DNA of 17,431 nt from Pseudanabaenales cyanobacterium (lineage in GTDB: Bacteria > Cyanobacteriota > Cyanobacteriia > Phormidesmidales > Phormidesmidaceae): assembly GCA_022360135.1 (NCBI GenBank), contig JAKSDM010001300.1, positions 1-17,431 on the forward strand, given 5' to 3'. A program made the translations under genes and the position numbers. A model generated the notes under the pieces. That model was not told where the DNA came from and did not search any database. It saw only the letters and a program-made list of their open reading frames with translations. Shown piece after piece: positions 7,081-14,658 of this stretch (positions within the stretch are counted from its first letter, which is position 1; each line of letters starts with the position of its first letter).

Positions 7081-8019
7081 TCAGTTTAGTAGCAGAGAAA
7101 CCTTAATATAGACTAAGTAAGCGACCAACAAAAGTCCCCCTTCCCATCGCGCTAAGCGCAATCCGGTCTTCAAAAGTGATAAGACGGCGATACTAAGACC
7201 AACTGCCACCCAGAGATCGAGCCAAATAAGGTTGGAAGACATTCTCACGGGCTCAACCGCTGCGGTCAATCCCAAAATACCCAAAATATTGAAAATGTTA
7301 GAACCGATTAGATTGCCAATTAGCAGGTCTCCCTCTTGCCTGATCGCGGCCACCAAGCAACTGGCAAGTTCGGGAAGACTTGTACCGAAGGCGACTATAC
7401 TGAGTCCAATTACCCGTTCAGAAATATTTAGCCCGTGAGCTAGATTGATAGCGCCTGTCACCAAGCTTTGCGCTCCAACTACGAGTAATCCAATTCCTAA
7501 AGCAACCCCGATAAATAACCCACTTGCAGAAGTGACGCCTTTGCCAATTTCAGAAGTAAAATCATTCTCTGCAACATCATTGTCGCCGCGCTTGAACAGG
7601 TAAACCAAGTAGAGAACAAGCAAGCTGAACAGGAGTAGGCCTTCTATTCTGCCGATCACCAAATTTTGACTAAAAGGAATCAACAATGTAGCTGCAACAA
7701 TCATGAAGAGCGCCTCTCTGCGAATGAGGCGGGATTTTGCTCGCAAAGGATAGATGATAGTGGAGAGTCCCAAGACCAATCCCAAGTTAGCGCTATTGGA
7801 GCCAACTACATTGCCCATTGCGATGTCCGAAGCATCCTTAAGAGTGGCGATTAGGGTGGAGAGTAGTTCTGGGCTGGATGTTCCAAACGCCACAACAGTC
7901 AGGCCAACGACCAAAGGGCTTAAGCCAAAAGTAAATGCTAAACGGGAGGAAGAACTGACCAATACCTCTCCGCCGAGATAGAGCAGTAGGATACCTGCTA
8001 AAACAAGTACAAAACTCAT
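7081..8019 (-). CDS. Sodium/calcium exchanger family membrane protein (YrbG-like)
   Basis: Cation/Ca2+ antiporter (CaCA superfamily) that would exchange Ca2+ for Na+ or H+ across the cytoplasmic membrane. The two inverted homologous halves are plain. Alpha-1 reads AFGTSSPELLSTL (44-56) followed by GNVVGSNSAN (69-78). Alpha-2 reads AFGTSLPELASCL (210-222) followed by GNLIGSNIFN (235-244). The acidic Glu51 and Glu217 are the expected ion-binding residues. About ten hydrophobic segments are visible, with a cytoplasmic loop KRGDNDVAENDFTSEIGKG (143-161) between the halves. 312 residues is the YrbG length. The start region is duplicated and lacks a Shine-Dalgarno sequence just before ATG 8019 (see the leader ORF). 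Cation choice, Ca2+ or another, is not readable. Confidence 0.92.
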   Translation of the reverse strand: MSFVLVLAGILLLYLGGEVLVSSSSRLAFTFGLSPLVVGLTVVAFGTSSPELLSTLIATLKDASDIAMGNVVGSNSANLGLVLGLSTIIYPLRAKSRLIRREALFMIVAATLLIPFSQNLVIGRIEGLLLFSLLVLYLVYLFKRGDNDVAENDFTSEIGKGVTSASGLFIGVALGIGLLVVGAQSLVTGAINLAHGLNISERVIGLSIVAFGTSLPELASCLVAAIRQEGDLLIGNLIGSNIFNILGILGLTAAVEPVRMSSNLIWLDLWVAVGLSIAVLSLLKTGLRLARWEGGLLLVAYLVYIKVSLLLN

Positions 8020-8044
8020 GTAAATAAAAAACTCATGTAAATTA
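8011..8044. repeat. 17-bp tandem duplication covering the exchanger start codon
   Basis: Copy 8011-8027 and copy 8028-8044 differ at one base. Both contain the reverse-strand ATGAGTTTT that begins the exchanger reading frame. Confidence 0.85.
8016..8036 (-). CDS. Possible 6-codon leader peptide overlapping exchanger start
   Basis: The upstream copy of the duplicated start reads ATG AGT TTT TTA TTT ACA TGA on the minus strand, encoding MSFLFT. Its TGA overlaps the exchanger ATG as ATGA, the usual arrangement for termination-reinitiation. GGAAAG lies 12 nt before the leader ATG, while no Shine-Dalgarno sequence precedes the exchanger ATG. It may be a chance result of the duplication, but if translated it would couple exchanger synthesis to the leader. 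Confidence 0.35.
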   Translation of the reverse strand: MSFLFT

Positions 8045-9085
8045 GCTACTTTCCAGACTGGACAATCAAGATTAACGACCCATGATGGTAATGAAACGGA
8101 TTTAATCTATTTGCCTCAGAGGGGTTATGGCGGAATTCAGACATTCCCCGCAAAACTCCCATGAGTAGAGTAGCCTTGCAAGCTTCGATGCTCCATTTAT
8201 CTCTAGAAAAGAGAAATCACCTATGCTCAAAACACTAACCAGATAGCTCGTTCATCCAAAGAACCGACTGAGTCCCTGTCTCAACGATTAACAATGCTGG
8301 TATATAGAGTTTTGTAAATGAGCCCAAGGCGAATAATTGATAATAATAATATATAGAATAATCGGTTGTGGCTTAAATCACTATACAGTCTGTAGAATTT
8401 TGTTGATTAACGATCCAGTTTACGCCTGACGGCTGGTTTTCAATACAACGATTCCCTCAGCGCCTACATCCAGGCCAGGATGCGGTAATCGTCCCAACCA
8501 ACAACTCAACACTGCAAGCGGTAATTTAATGCCAAATAGATATGAAGCTGTACATAATAGATGAGATTAAACCCTTTGATGGCAAGGCTTTTAACCTCTA
8601 AATTATGCCCATCCTCATATTGAATTGGTATAAGTTATAAATAGATTTAAATCTTTATATAAAGAAACAAAAATAAACAAAATTGTCTATAATTGCTTTT
8701 CTTGGACACCAACCTAAGGTGGGCAGTCCTGACTAGGAAGGAATTTAGGCGTCAGAATTCAGCTACCTTTAGACGCTGGCAATGATCGTCAGGAATGGAA
8801 ATAGCTAAATCATTGCGTTTTTGGCGACAATCTGACCTTTTTTAGCTGGATTAGATTTAGTTAATCAGGAGAATGGCTGAGATGTAGGCATCTAGGAATT
8901 GCTGATCTGCTTCGAATTGACCTCTCAACGCCTGACTGTCGCCGTAGCTGAGAGTACTCAGCAAAATTAAGTAGGGGTGGCAGTACACTTGCACTTAGGC
9001 GGAACGGAAATATTCCTGCCTGGAATGTCGAGGTCTTCAGAGATCTGTTATTTTTCTGACATCTACACACAGTCAGATCTGTTCT
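8020..9085. other. 1-kb AT-rich gene-free spacer
   Basis: No credible gene: the longest frame (8861-9070, minus, 69 codons) is Ser/Arg/Leu-rich, has no Shine-Dalgarno sequence and resembles no family. Small possible hairpins occur at about 8709-8745 (CCAACC-taa-GGTGGG, then TCCT-gact-AGGA) and at 8947-8962 (GCTGAG-agta-CTCAGC). TCTGAC (9055-9060) and GTCAGA (9072-9077) form a 6-bp stem just past the response-regulator stop and could mark its 3' end, though no T-tract follows. A run of TA-rich sequence around 8335-8360 and 8630-8690 has no identifiable role. The hairpins near 8700-8790 could be part of a small RNA, but I cannot support one. Confidence 0.5.
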
Positions 9086-9454
9086 CTAGGCAGCATTACA
9101 GGGCAAATTCTTCTGAATTCGGTCAATAAGATAACTCACTTTGAAGGGTTTAGCAATGTAATCGTCAACGTCATAATTCTCTCGATCAATTGTCTCAGGG
9201 ATATCGGAACGAGCACTGACGACGATAATGGGAAGTCGCTTGCCCTGACTGTGGAGTTCTCTCACTACAGTCCAACCATCCTTTCCAGGAAGGCCAATAT
9301 CTAAGAGCATGAGATCAAAATTATCCTGCTGAGCCCGCTGCACTGCCTCATCACTATCTTGAGCAACAGCTGTGGCAAATCCGTGCTTGGCTAACCCTTT
9401 TTCCATCAGGGTAGCCACGCGGGGTTCATCTTCAACGATCAGGATTTGCTGCAT
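9086..9454 (-). CDS. Stand-alone response regulator receiver (CheY-like)
   Basis: Single-domain receiver of a two-component system, 122 residues with no output domain, so it probably acts by protein contact or as a phosphorelay intermediate. All receiver residues are present: acidic pair Asp9 (in VEDEP, 7-11), phospho-acceptor Asp52 (MLLDIGLPGKDGW, 49-61), Ser80 (IIVVSARSD) and Lys102 (DDYIAKPF). The start is ATG 9454 (MQQILIVEDE). An extended frame would begin at TTG 9472, but that TTG overlaps a GGGAG Shine-Dalgarno sequence correctly placed for the ATG. No histidine kinase is adjacent, so it is an orphan. Receiver-only proteins are common in cyanobacteria (phototaxis, phosphorelay); the sequence does not say which role this one has. 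Confidence 0.92.
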   Translation of the reverse strand: MQQILIVEDEPRVATLMEKGLAKHGFATAVAQDSDEAVQRAQQDNFDLMLLDIGLPGKDGWTVVRELHSQGKRLPIIVVSARSDIPETIDRENYDVDDYIAKPFKVSYLIDRIQKNLPCNAA

Positions 9455-9465
9455 TAGAAGAAAGA

Positions 9466-9470
9466 CTCCC
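9466..9470 (-). promoter_or_regulatory. Ribosome binding site deciding the response-regulator start
   Basis: The reverse strand reads GGGAG 11 nt before ATG 9454, favouring that start over TTG 9472. Confidence 0.55.
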
Positions 9471-9952
9471 AAATTTGATTCAATACACGTGGCATGTGAT
9501 ACTTTGCCACCCAGCTCTACCCAAAGAAACCTTGGATTATTTTAAGATTTCTCTGTTATCAATTGGCTATGTTGTCTCAACAGGGCTAGCTGTTTAATCG
9601 GTGCTTTAGGGCGGCTTTACCAGCATCAGAACAATAGCTATATTGATTAACCCACATGAAATACCTCTGAATTATTGGTTAGAGTCTTCTCATGATCATC
9701 CGCCTTCCCTTCGGATGGTTGCCCAAAGCGATAAGGATAAGTTTCGACTTTGGTAGAATGCTGACTTTTTTCCCGGCAAGCTACGCTTCCCGGAGATAAT
9801 TACGGACCAGCAGGCGTTGGCGATCGCGGCGCGCCAGTTGACCTCAAATATAGATTTCTCTTCGAAGTCCCAAAAACCTGAGTAAACAGAATGGATACGG
9901 GGATACACCTCAGGGCTGACAATGCGTCAAATTTCTGAATAATAGACAGCTT

Positions 9953-9959
9953 GAAGGGG
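9953..9959 (+). promoter_or_regulatory. Ribosome binding site of inositol-3-phosphate synthase
   Basis: GAAGGGG five nt before ATG 9965; a strong site that fixes the start. Confidence 0.75.
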
Positions 9960-9964
9960 TTCTG

Positions 9965-11071
9965 ATGGCGAGAAAAGTGAAAGTTGCAATTTTGGGCGTT
10001 GGTAATTGTGCGAGCGCTTTGGTTCAAGGACTTGAGTACTATAAGGATGGGAACAATCCAGAGCCAATTGGCTTGATGCACTTCGAGCTAGGGGGATACA
10101 AACCCTCTGATATTGAAGTTGTAGCGGCATTTGATATTGATCAGCGTAAGGTGGGAAAAGATGTCGCCGCCGCCATCTTCGCCGCTCCAAACTGTGCAAC
10201 TGTATTCTGCAAAGATGTTGCCTCAACCGGCGTTACTGTCAGGATGGGGAGGGTATTAGACAGCTTCTCAGAACATATGGCGGCCTATTCTGAACAGGAA
10301 ACTTTTGTTCTCAGCCATCATCTAGAGGCCTCGCAGCAAGATATCGTAGAGACGCTAAAAAACTCAGGCGCAGAAATCCTGATCAACTATCTGCCTGTAG
10401 GGTCTGAAAAAGCGACTCACTTTTACGCTGAATGCGCCTTGGCGGCAGGTGTGGGTTTGATCAATTGCATTCCGGCGTTTATCGCTAGCGATCCAGCTTG
10501 GGCTGAACGATTCAGACAGGCCAGGCTGCCCATTATTGGCGACGATATCAAATCTCAGTTGGGCGCCACCATCACCCATAGGGTCTTGGCGGATCTATTT
10601 AAGCAACGGGGGGTCAAGGTCGAGCGCACTTATCAGCTTAATACTGGCGGTAACACAGACTTCTTGAATATGATCAACCAGAGTCGCTTGACGTCCAAGA
10701 AAATCTCTAAAACAGAAGCGGTTCAGACAGCCCTTGCCGAGCGTCTGGATGATAGAAACATTCACGTTGGGCCGAGTAACTATGTTCCCTGGCAGAAGGA
10801 TAACAAAGTATGCTTCCTCCGGATGGAGGGCAAATTGTTTGGCGGCGCGCCTATGAACTTGGAACTCCGGCTCTCTGTAGAAGATTCGCCCAACTCTGCT
10901 GGTGTAGTGATTGACGCCATTCGATGCTGCAAACTAGCACTGGATCGGGGAACGGGCGGTGTCTTGCTATCAGCTTCAGCTTACTTTATGAAGCATCCCC
11001 TGAAACAACTCACAGAGGAGGAAGCAAACCGCATGACCGATAAATTTATTGCCGGAGAGGCTGACCGTTAG
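9965..11071 (+). CDS. ino1: Inositol-3-phosphate synthase (actinobacterial-type Ino1)
   Basis: Converts glucose-6-phosphate to 1L-myo-inositol 3-phosphate with catalytic NAD+, the only de novo route to inositol. The 368-residue protein is the short bacterial form and aligns by eye along its length with Mycobacterium Ino1. Key blocks are: NAD-binding ILGVGNCASALVQGLEYY (9-26), AAFDID (54-59), INYLPVGSEKATHFYAECA (140-158), IPAFIASDP (169-177), GDDIKSQLGATITHR (192-206), LNTGGNTDFLNM (225-236), SKKISKTEAV (244-253), HVGPSNYVPW (267-276) and DSPNSAGVVIDAIR (307-320). Lysines of the SKKISK block and GDDIKSQ are the family active-site residues. It is the first gene of a tight same-strand series with the FAAL (51 nt), the ACP-oxoamine synthase and the KDSR-like gene. 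The product could feed inositol lipid head groups or compatible solutes; context favours the former. Confidence 0.95.
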   Translation: MARKVKVAILGVGNCASALVQGLEYYKDGNNPEPIGLMHFELGGYKPSDIEVVAAFDIDQRKVGKDVAAAIFAAPNCATVFCKDVASTGVTVRMGRVLDSFSEHMAAYSEQETFVLSHHLEASQQDIVETLKNSGAEILINYLPVGSEKATHFYAECALAAGVGLINCIPAFIASDPAWAERFRQARLPIIGDDIKSQLGATITHRVLADLFKQRGVKVERTYQLNTGGNTDFLNMINQSRLTSKKISKTEAVQTALAERLDDRNIHVGPSNYVPWQKDNKVCFLRMEGKLFGGAPMNLELRLSVEDSPNSAGVVIDAIRCCKLALDRGTGGVLLSASAYFMKHPLKQLTEEEANRMTDKFIAGEADR

Positions 11072-11122
11072 GGTTTGCGACTGTGACTGCAATTTTGCCG
11101 CCAACCAAGGAATAAGTAAAGT

Positions 11123-12910
11123 TTGGGTGATCCAGTGAACTTAGACGACCCATCGCAATCTACTACTTTAATTGACCTGTTGCATTATAGAGCGTTCCAT
11201 CAACCGACGCAAACGGGTTATACCTTTTTGGTGGATGGAGAAACCGCAGCTGTTAGTTTGACCTATCAAGCCTTAGATCGGCAGGCGCGGGCGATCGCAG
11301 CTCACCTGCAATCTCTATGTTCGTCTGGCGATCGCGCGTTGCTGCTCTATCCACCCGGTTTGGACTATATCGCTGCATTCTTTGGCTGTCTGTACGCCGG
11401 GATTTTGGCTGTCCCGGCTTATCCACCTAGGCCGAATCGGTCTCTGGCGCGGCTTCAGACCATTGCAGCAGACGCCCAAACATCACTGGCCCTAACCACC
11501 TACTCCACCCTGGCCAAAATCGGACGACAATTTGCCCAAACGACGGAACTGAATAGTTTATACTGGCTAACCACCGACAATATTGACGAAACTTTGGCGC
11601 AAGCATGGCGTCAGCCCAAAAACAATGGCGATACACCAGCGTTTCTTCAATACACCTCGGGTTCAACGGCGGCGCCGAAGGGGGTGGTGATCACCCACAA
11701 ACATTTGCTGCACAATTTAGGCTTGATCCATCAATGTTTTGGGCACACCCCTGATAGTAAAGGCATGATCTGGCTGCCGCTTTATCATGATATGGGGCTG
11801 ATCGGCGGCGTATTACAACCCCTCTATGGCGGGTTCCCAGTCACCCTTATGTCATCCCTAATGTTTTTACAAAGTCCACTACGGTGGCTACAAGCGATTT
11901 CTCGCTACAAAGCTACGACCAGCGGCGGCCCCAACTTCGCCTATGACTTATGTGTCCGCAAAATCACCTCTGAACAGCGAGAGTCTCTTGATTTGAGCAG
12001 TTGGGAAGTGGCTTTTAACGCAGCTGAGCCAATATGCCCTGAGACGCTAGAGCAGTTTGCAATGGCCTTTGCAGGGTGTGGATTTCGTCGAGAAGCTTTC
12101 TATCCTTGCTATGGCATGGCCGAAGCAACCTTAATCATTTCTGGCGGCCTGAAGACGACTCGACCTGTATGCAACACATTCCAGGGGGAGGCCCTAGCCC
12201 AAAATCGAGTGGTGTTAACTGAGATAGATACCGATAGCGCCCCGCGATTGGTTAGCTGCGGTCAAACTTTGCCAGACCAACAGATTGTGATTGTCCACCC
12301 GGAGCGATTGAGCCAATGCCAAGAAGGAGAAGTAGGAGAAATTTGGGTGACTGGCGCTAGCGTCGCCCAAGGCTATTGGAATCAGCCCGAGGAGACTCAA
12401 CGCACCTTCAACGCCTACCTGGCGGATACCCAAGAAGGACCCTTTCTACGGACGGGCGACTTGGGATTTTTAATCAAGGGTGAACTCTTTGTAACGGGCC
12501 GTCTCAAGGGACTGATTATCATCAATGGTTGCAACTACTATCCTCAAGATATCGAACGCACCGTGGAACAGAGTCATCCCGCCGTTAGACCGAATTGTTG
12601 TGCGGCCTTTTCAGTTGAGATGAATGGAGCGGAACGATTGATTGTGGTCGCTGAGCTAGAACGACGTTCCAGGCGACATCGGCAGCCAACGGTGAACTCG
12701 ACAAGGGCTTCTGTGAAGTTGGATGCATTAACCGTGAACGAGTTGAAACACGTGATTCAACGGGCAGTGTCAAAGACCCATGATTTGCCGCTCCACGCCA
12801 TCCGGTTCCTGAAATATGGAACAATTCCCAAAACCTCTAGCGGCAAGATTCAACGCCATGTCTGCCGCGCCAGTTTTCTGGCGGGAACTTTGACGTTAGT
12901 CACCGAATAA
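11123..12910 (+). CDS. Fatty acyl-AMP ligase (FAAL)
   Basis: Activates a free fatty acid as acyl-adenylate and hands it to the phosphopantetheine arm of a carrier protein instead of CoA. The 595-residue protein shows FAAL hallmarks: the PAYPPRPNRSLARLQTIAADA block (98-118), P-loop QYTSGSTAAPKGVVITH (176-192), WLPLYHDMGLIGGVLQPLYGG (217-237), SGGPNFAYDLC (267-277), YGMAEATL (330-337), RTGDLGF (443-449) and GRLKGLIIINGCNYYPQDIE (459-478), with Lys574 in KTSSGKIQRH. FAALs usually have GRNxYPQDIE; here the Arg is Cys469-like (GCN). The gene ends 27 nt before a gene with a fused ACP, its obvious acceptor. Start unclear: TTG 11123 has AAGGAA ten nt upstream; GTG 11135 (VNLDDP) is the alternative. 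An acyl-CoA ligase is less likely given the length, motifs and neighbour. Confidence 0.92.
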   Translation: MGDPVNLDDPSQSTTLIDLLHYRAFHQPTQTGYTFLVDGETAAVSLTYQALDRQARAIAAHLQSLCSSGDRALLLYPPGLDYIAAFFGCLYAGILAVPAYPPRPNRSLARLQTIAADAQTSLALTTYSTLAKIGRQFAQTTELNSLYWLTTDNIDETLAQAWRQPKNNGDTPAFLQYTSGSTAAPKGVVITHKHLLHNLGLIHQCFGHTPDSKGMIWLPLYHDMGLIGGVLQPLYGGFPVTLMSSLMFLQSPLRWLQAISRYKATTSGGPNFAYDLCVRKITSEQRESLDLSSWEVAFNAAEPICPETLEQFAMAFAGCGFRREAFYPCYGMAEATLIISGGLKTTRPVCNTFQGEALAQNRVVLTEIDTDSAPRLVSCGQTLPDQQIVIVHPERLSQCQEGEVGEIWVTGASVAQGYWNQPEETQRTFNAYLADTQEGPFLRTGDLGFLIKGELFVTGRLKGLIIINGCNYYPQDIERTVEQSHPAVRPNCCAAFSVEMNGAERLIVVAELERRSRRHRQPTVNSTRASVKLDALTVNELKHVIQRAVSKTHDLPLHAIRFLKYGTIPKTSSGKIQRHVCRASFLAGTLTLVTE

Positions 12911-12937
12911 AACAATTCAAATTAACAGGCTGGAATA

Positions 12938-14548
12938 GTGGAAACCCCAACAAAATCTCGCACTACAGAAGCGATTTCTAGCTGGTTAGTCTCTCGGCTG
13001 GCGGCAAGATTGACGCTTGAAGTCCACGAAATAGACATAGATGCAGAGTTTGTGGATTACGGTCTCAATTCGCTCGAAGCCGTCAATCTTTCCGGAGAGC
13101 TAGAGCACTTCCTTGGGCGTCGGCTCTCGCCTGATTTGCTATGGACTTATCCCACGATTGAGGCATTGGTTAGGCATCTGGCCGAAGACCCTGCCGACGT
13201 CCCTGAGCCAGCGTCGGGTCACTTAGGGAGAGCGTATATCACTGCTCCGCTGGCTAAGGCAGAGCGGCGATGGACCGGGTTAGACCGATGGCGTACAGTT
13301 GAAGAGGAAGTTCAGACAACGGCGGAGATTCCACCGAAGTATTATCGTTTCGATTGCTCCCCAGAGTACCGCCAACTACAACAGCAATTACAAGAAATTA
13401 AGGCCCTCGGTATTATTAATCCGTACTTTACCGTCCATGAACAAGTGGCTAAGGAGACATCCTGGGTAGAGGGCCGGGAGTTAATTAATTACTCCGCTTA
13501 TAACTATCTGGGATTATCTGGCGATCCAGTAGTCTCTCAAGCGGCTCAGGCGGCGATCGCGCGTTACGGCACCTCTGTATCTGCCAGTCGTCTAGTATCG
13601 GGAGAAATACCGCTACATCGTCAGTTAGAACAGGCGCTTGCCGATTTTATCGGGGTTGACGCCTGTATTGCCTATGTGGGGGGGCATGCCGCCAATGTCA
13701 CCACAATTGGACACTTGTTCGGCCCCCAGGATCTGATCCTGTACGATGCGTTGAGTCACAATAGCATTCTGCAAGGGTGTTTACTTTCCGGCGCCAGCGC
13801 CATTGCATTTCCCCACAATGATTGGCGAGCCCTGGATCAATTATTGACTGAGCGGCGACGTCGCTATAGGAGAGTTTTGATTGTGATTGAGGGCGTCTAT
13901 AGCATGGATGGTGATGTGCCTAACCTGCCACAGTTTATTCAGGTTAAACAGCGCCATAAAACCTTTTTAATGGTCGATGAAGCCCATTCCATTGGAGTGC
14001 TGGGTCAAAAAGGGCAGGGTATCGGCGAATTCTTTGACATTGATCGCACCGAGGTCGATTTGTGGATGGGCTCCCTCAGTAAGGCATTCGCCAGCTGCGG
14101 CGGCTACATCGCCGGCAGTCGCGCTTTAGTGGACTATCTCAAATACACAGCCCCCGGCTTTGTCTACAGCGTAGGGTTGTCGCCGCCCAATGCCGCCGCC
14201 GCCCTCACCGCCCTCCGCCAGATCAAAGCACAGCCGGAGCGAGTCGCCCAGTTACAGGCTCGCGCTAGTCTCTTTTTAGCCTTAGCCCAAGATCAAGGTC
14301 TCGATACGGGCGCCAGCCGAGCATCAGCCATTGTGCCTGTGATTGTGGGAGAATCTCTCAAGTGTCTCAAACTGGCCCAAGCTTTATTGCAACGAGGCAT
14401 TAATGTGCAGCCCATGCTCTCGCCTGCAGTGCCAGAGGGAGCTGTCCGACTACGGTTCTTTCTCAGTTGCACCCACACTGAAGCACAAATCCGCTCGACT
14501 GTAGAGGCTGTAGTGAATGCGCTACAAAGGACCAATCAGGGAATATAA
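12938..14548 (+). CDS. Fused acyl carrier protein - alpha-oxoamine synthase (serine palmitoyltransferase-like)
   Basis: Two-domain protein of 536 residues. Residues 8-85 are an acyl carrier domain with the phosphopantetheine site DYGLNSLEAV (40-49, Ser45). Residues about 165-530 are a PLP-dependent alpha-oxoamine synthase, the family of serine palmitoyltransferase (SPT), BioF and Kbl. Seen there: YSAYNYLGLSG (185-195), SRLVSGEIPLHRQLE (217-231), His274 for ring stacking (DALSHNSI), VIEGVYSMDGD (316-326), VDEAHSIG (346-353, Asp347 for the pyridine nitrogen) and Lys382 for the PLP imine in GSLSKAFASCGGYI. It would decarboxylatively condense an amino acid with the acyl group on its own ACP, loaded by the upstream FAAL. 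With the KDSR-like gene next, sphingoid-base synthesis (serine, or alanine for 1-deoxy bases) is the best reading; cysteate (sulfonolipid) or an SxtA-like use is possible. Start GTG 12938, 27 nt after the FAAL. Confidence 0.9.
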   Translation: METPTKSRTTEAISSWLVSRLAARLTLEVHEIDIDAEFVDYGLNSLEAVNLSGELEHFLGRRLSPDLLWTYPTIEALVRHLAEDPADVPEPASGHLGRAYITAPLAKAERRWTGLDRWRTVEEEVQTTAEIPPKYYRFDCSPEYRQLQQQLQEIKALGIINPYFTVHEQVAKETSWVEGRELINYSAYNYLGLSGDPVVSQAAQAAIARYGTSVSASRLVSGEIPLHRQLEQALADFIGVDACIAYVGGHAANVTTIGHLFGPQDLILYDALSHNSILQGCLLSGASAIAFPHNDWRALDQLLTERRRRYRRVLIVIEGVYSMDGDVPNLPQFIQVKQRHKTFLMVDEAHSIGVLGQKGQGIGEFFDIDRTEVDLWMGSLSKAFASCGGYIAGSRALVDYLKYTAPGFVYSVGLSPPNAAAALTALRQIKAQPERVAQLQARASLFLALAQDQGLDTGASRASAIVPVIVGESLKCLKLAQALLQRGINVQPMLSPAVPEGAVRLRFFLSCTHTEAQIRSTVEAVVNALQRTNQGI

Positions 14549-14569
14549 TGGGTTTCAATTGCATTGACC

Positions 14570-14606
14570 ACACCCCACGCCCTATACCCCACCTCATCGA
14601 GATGGG
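14570..14606. repeat. Degenerate heptamer repeats and adjoining hairpin between oxoamine synthase and reductase genes
   Basis: Heptamers ACACCCC, ACGCCCT and ATACCCC (14570-14590) run into a hairpin CCCA-c-CTC-atc-GAG-a-TGGG (14588-14606). There is no T-tract, so this is not a standard terminator. It is the one spot of unusual sequence in the 110-nt gap and could be an mRNA processing or attenuation point. Confidence 0.5.
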
Positions 14607-14658
14607 TGCAATCCAAGTGAGAATTGCTATATAACTTTAATTGCTTGACTCACAAAAC

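Larger units (their letters stand above)
9455..9964. other. Divergent intergenic region between response regulator and inositol-phosphate synthase
   Basis: No gene seen; frames in 9696-9908 (minus) look like chance. It must hold promoters for both divergent units, not confidently located. One GCGATCGC site lies near 9821. A hairpin at 9773-9793 (CCGG and AAGC paired with GCTT and CCGG, one C-C mismatch, loop TAC) is preceded by a T-run on the plus strand, so it is in the wrong order for a rightward terminator. Confidence 0.5.

Noticed and set aside
8861..9070. 69-codon minus-strand frame in the 1-kb spacer left of the response regulator
   Set aside because: Composition rich in Ser/Arg/Leu, no start signal and no family resemblance.
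9454..9472. Six-codon longer N-terminus of the response regulator from TTG 9472
   Set aside because: The extra codons overlap the GGGAG ribosome binding site that serves ATG 9454, and receiver domains normally start just before the ILIVEDE strand.
9773..9793. Hairpin next to a T-run considered as an intrinsic terminator
   Set aside because: The T-run precedes the stem on the plus strand and becomes an A-run after it on the minus strand, so neither orientation gives a standard terminator.
12938..14548. Reading this gene as biotin-pathway BioF
   Set aside because: The fused ACP, the adjacent FAAL and the KDSR-like reductase do not fit biotin synthesis, and no other bio genes are present, though the catalytic domain alone would not exclude it.
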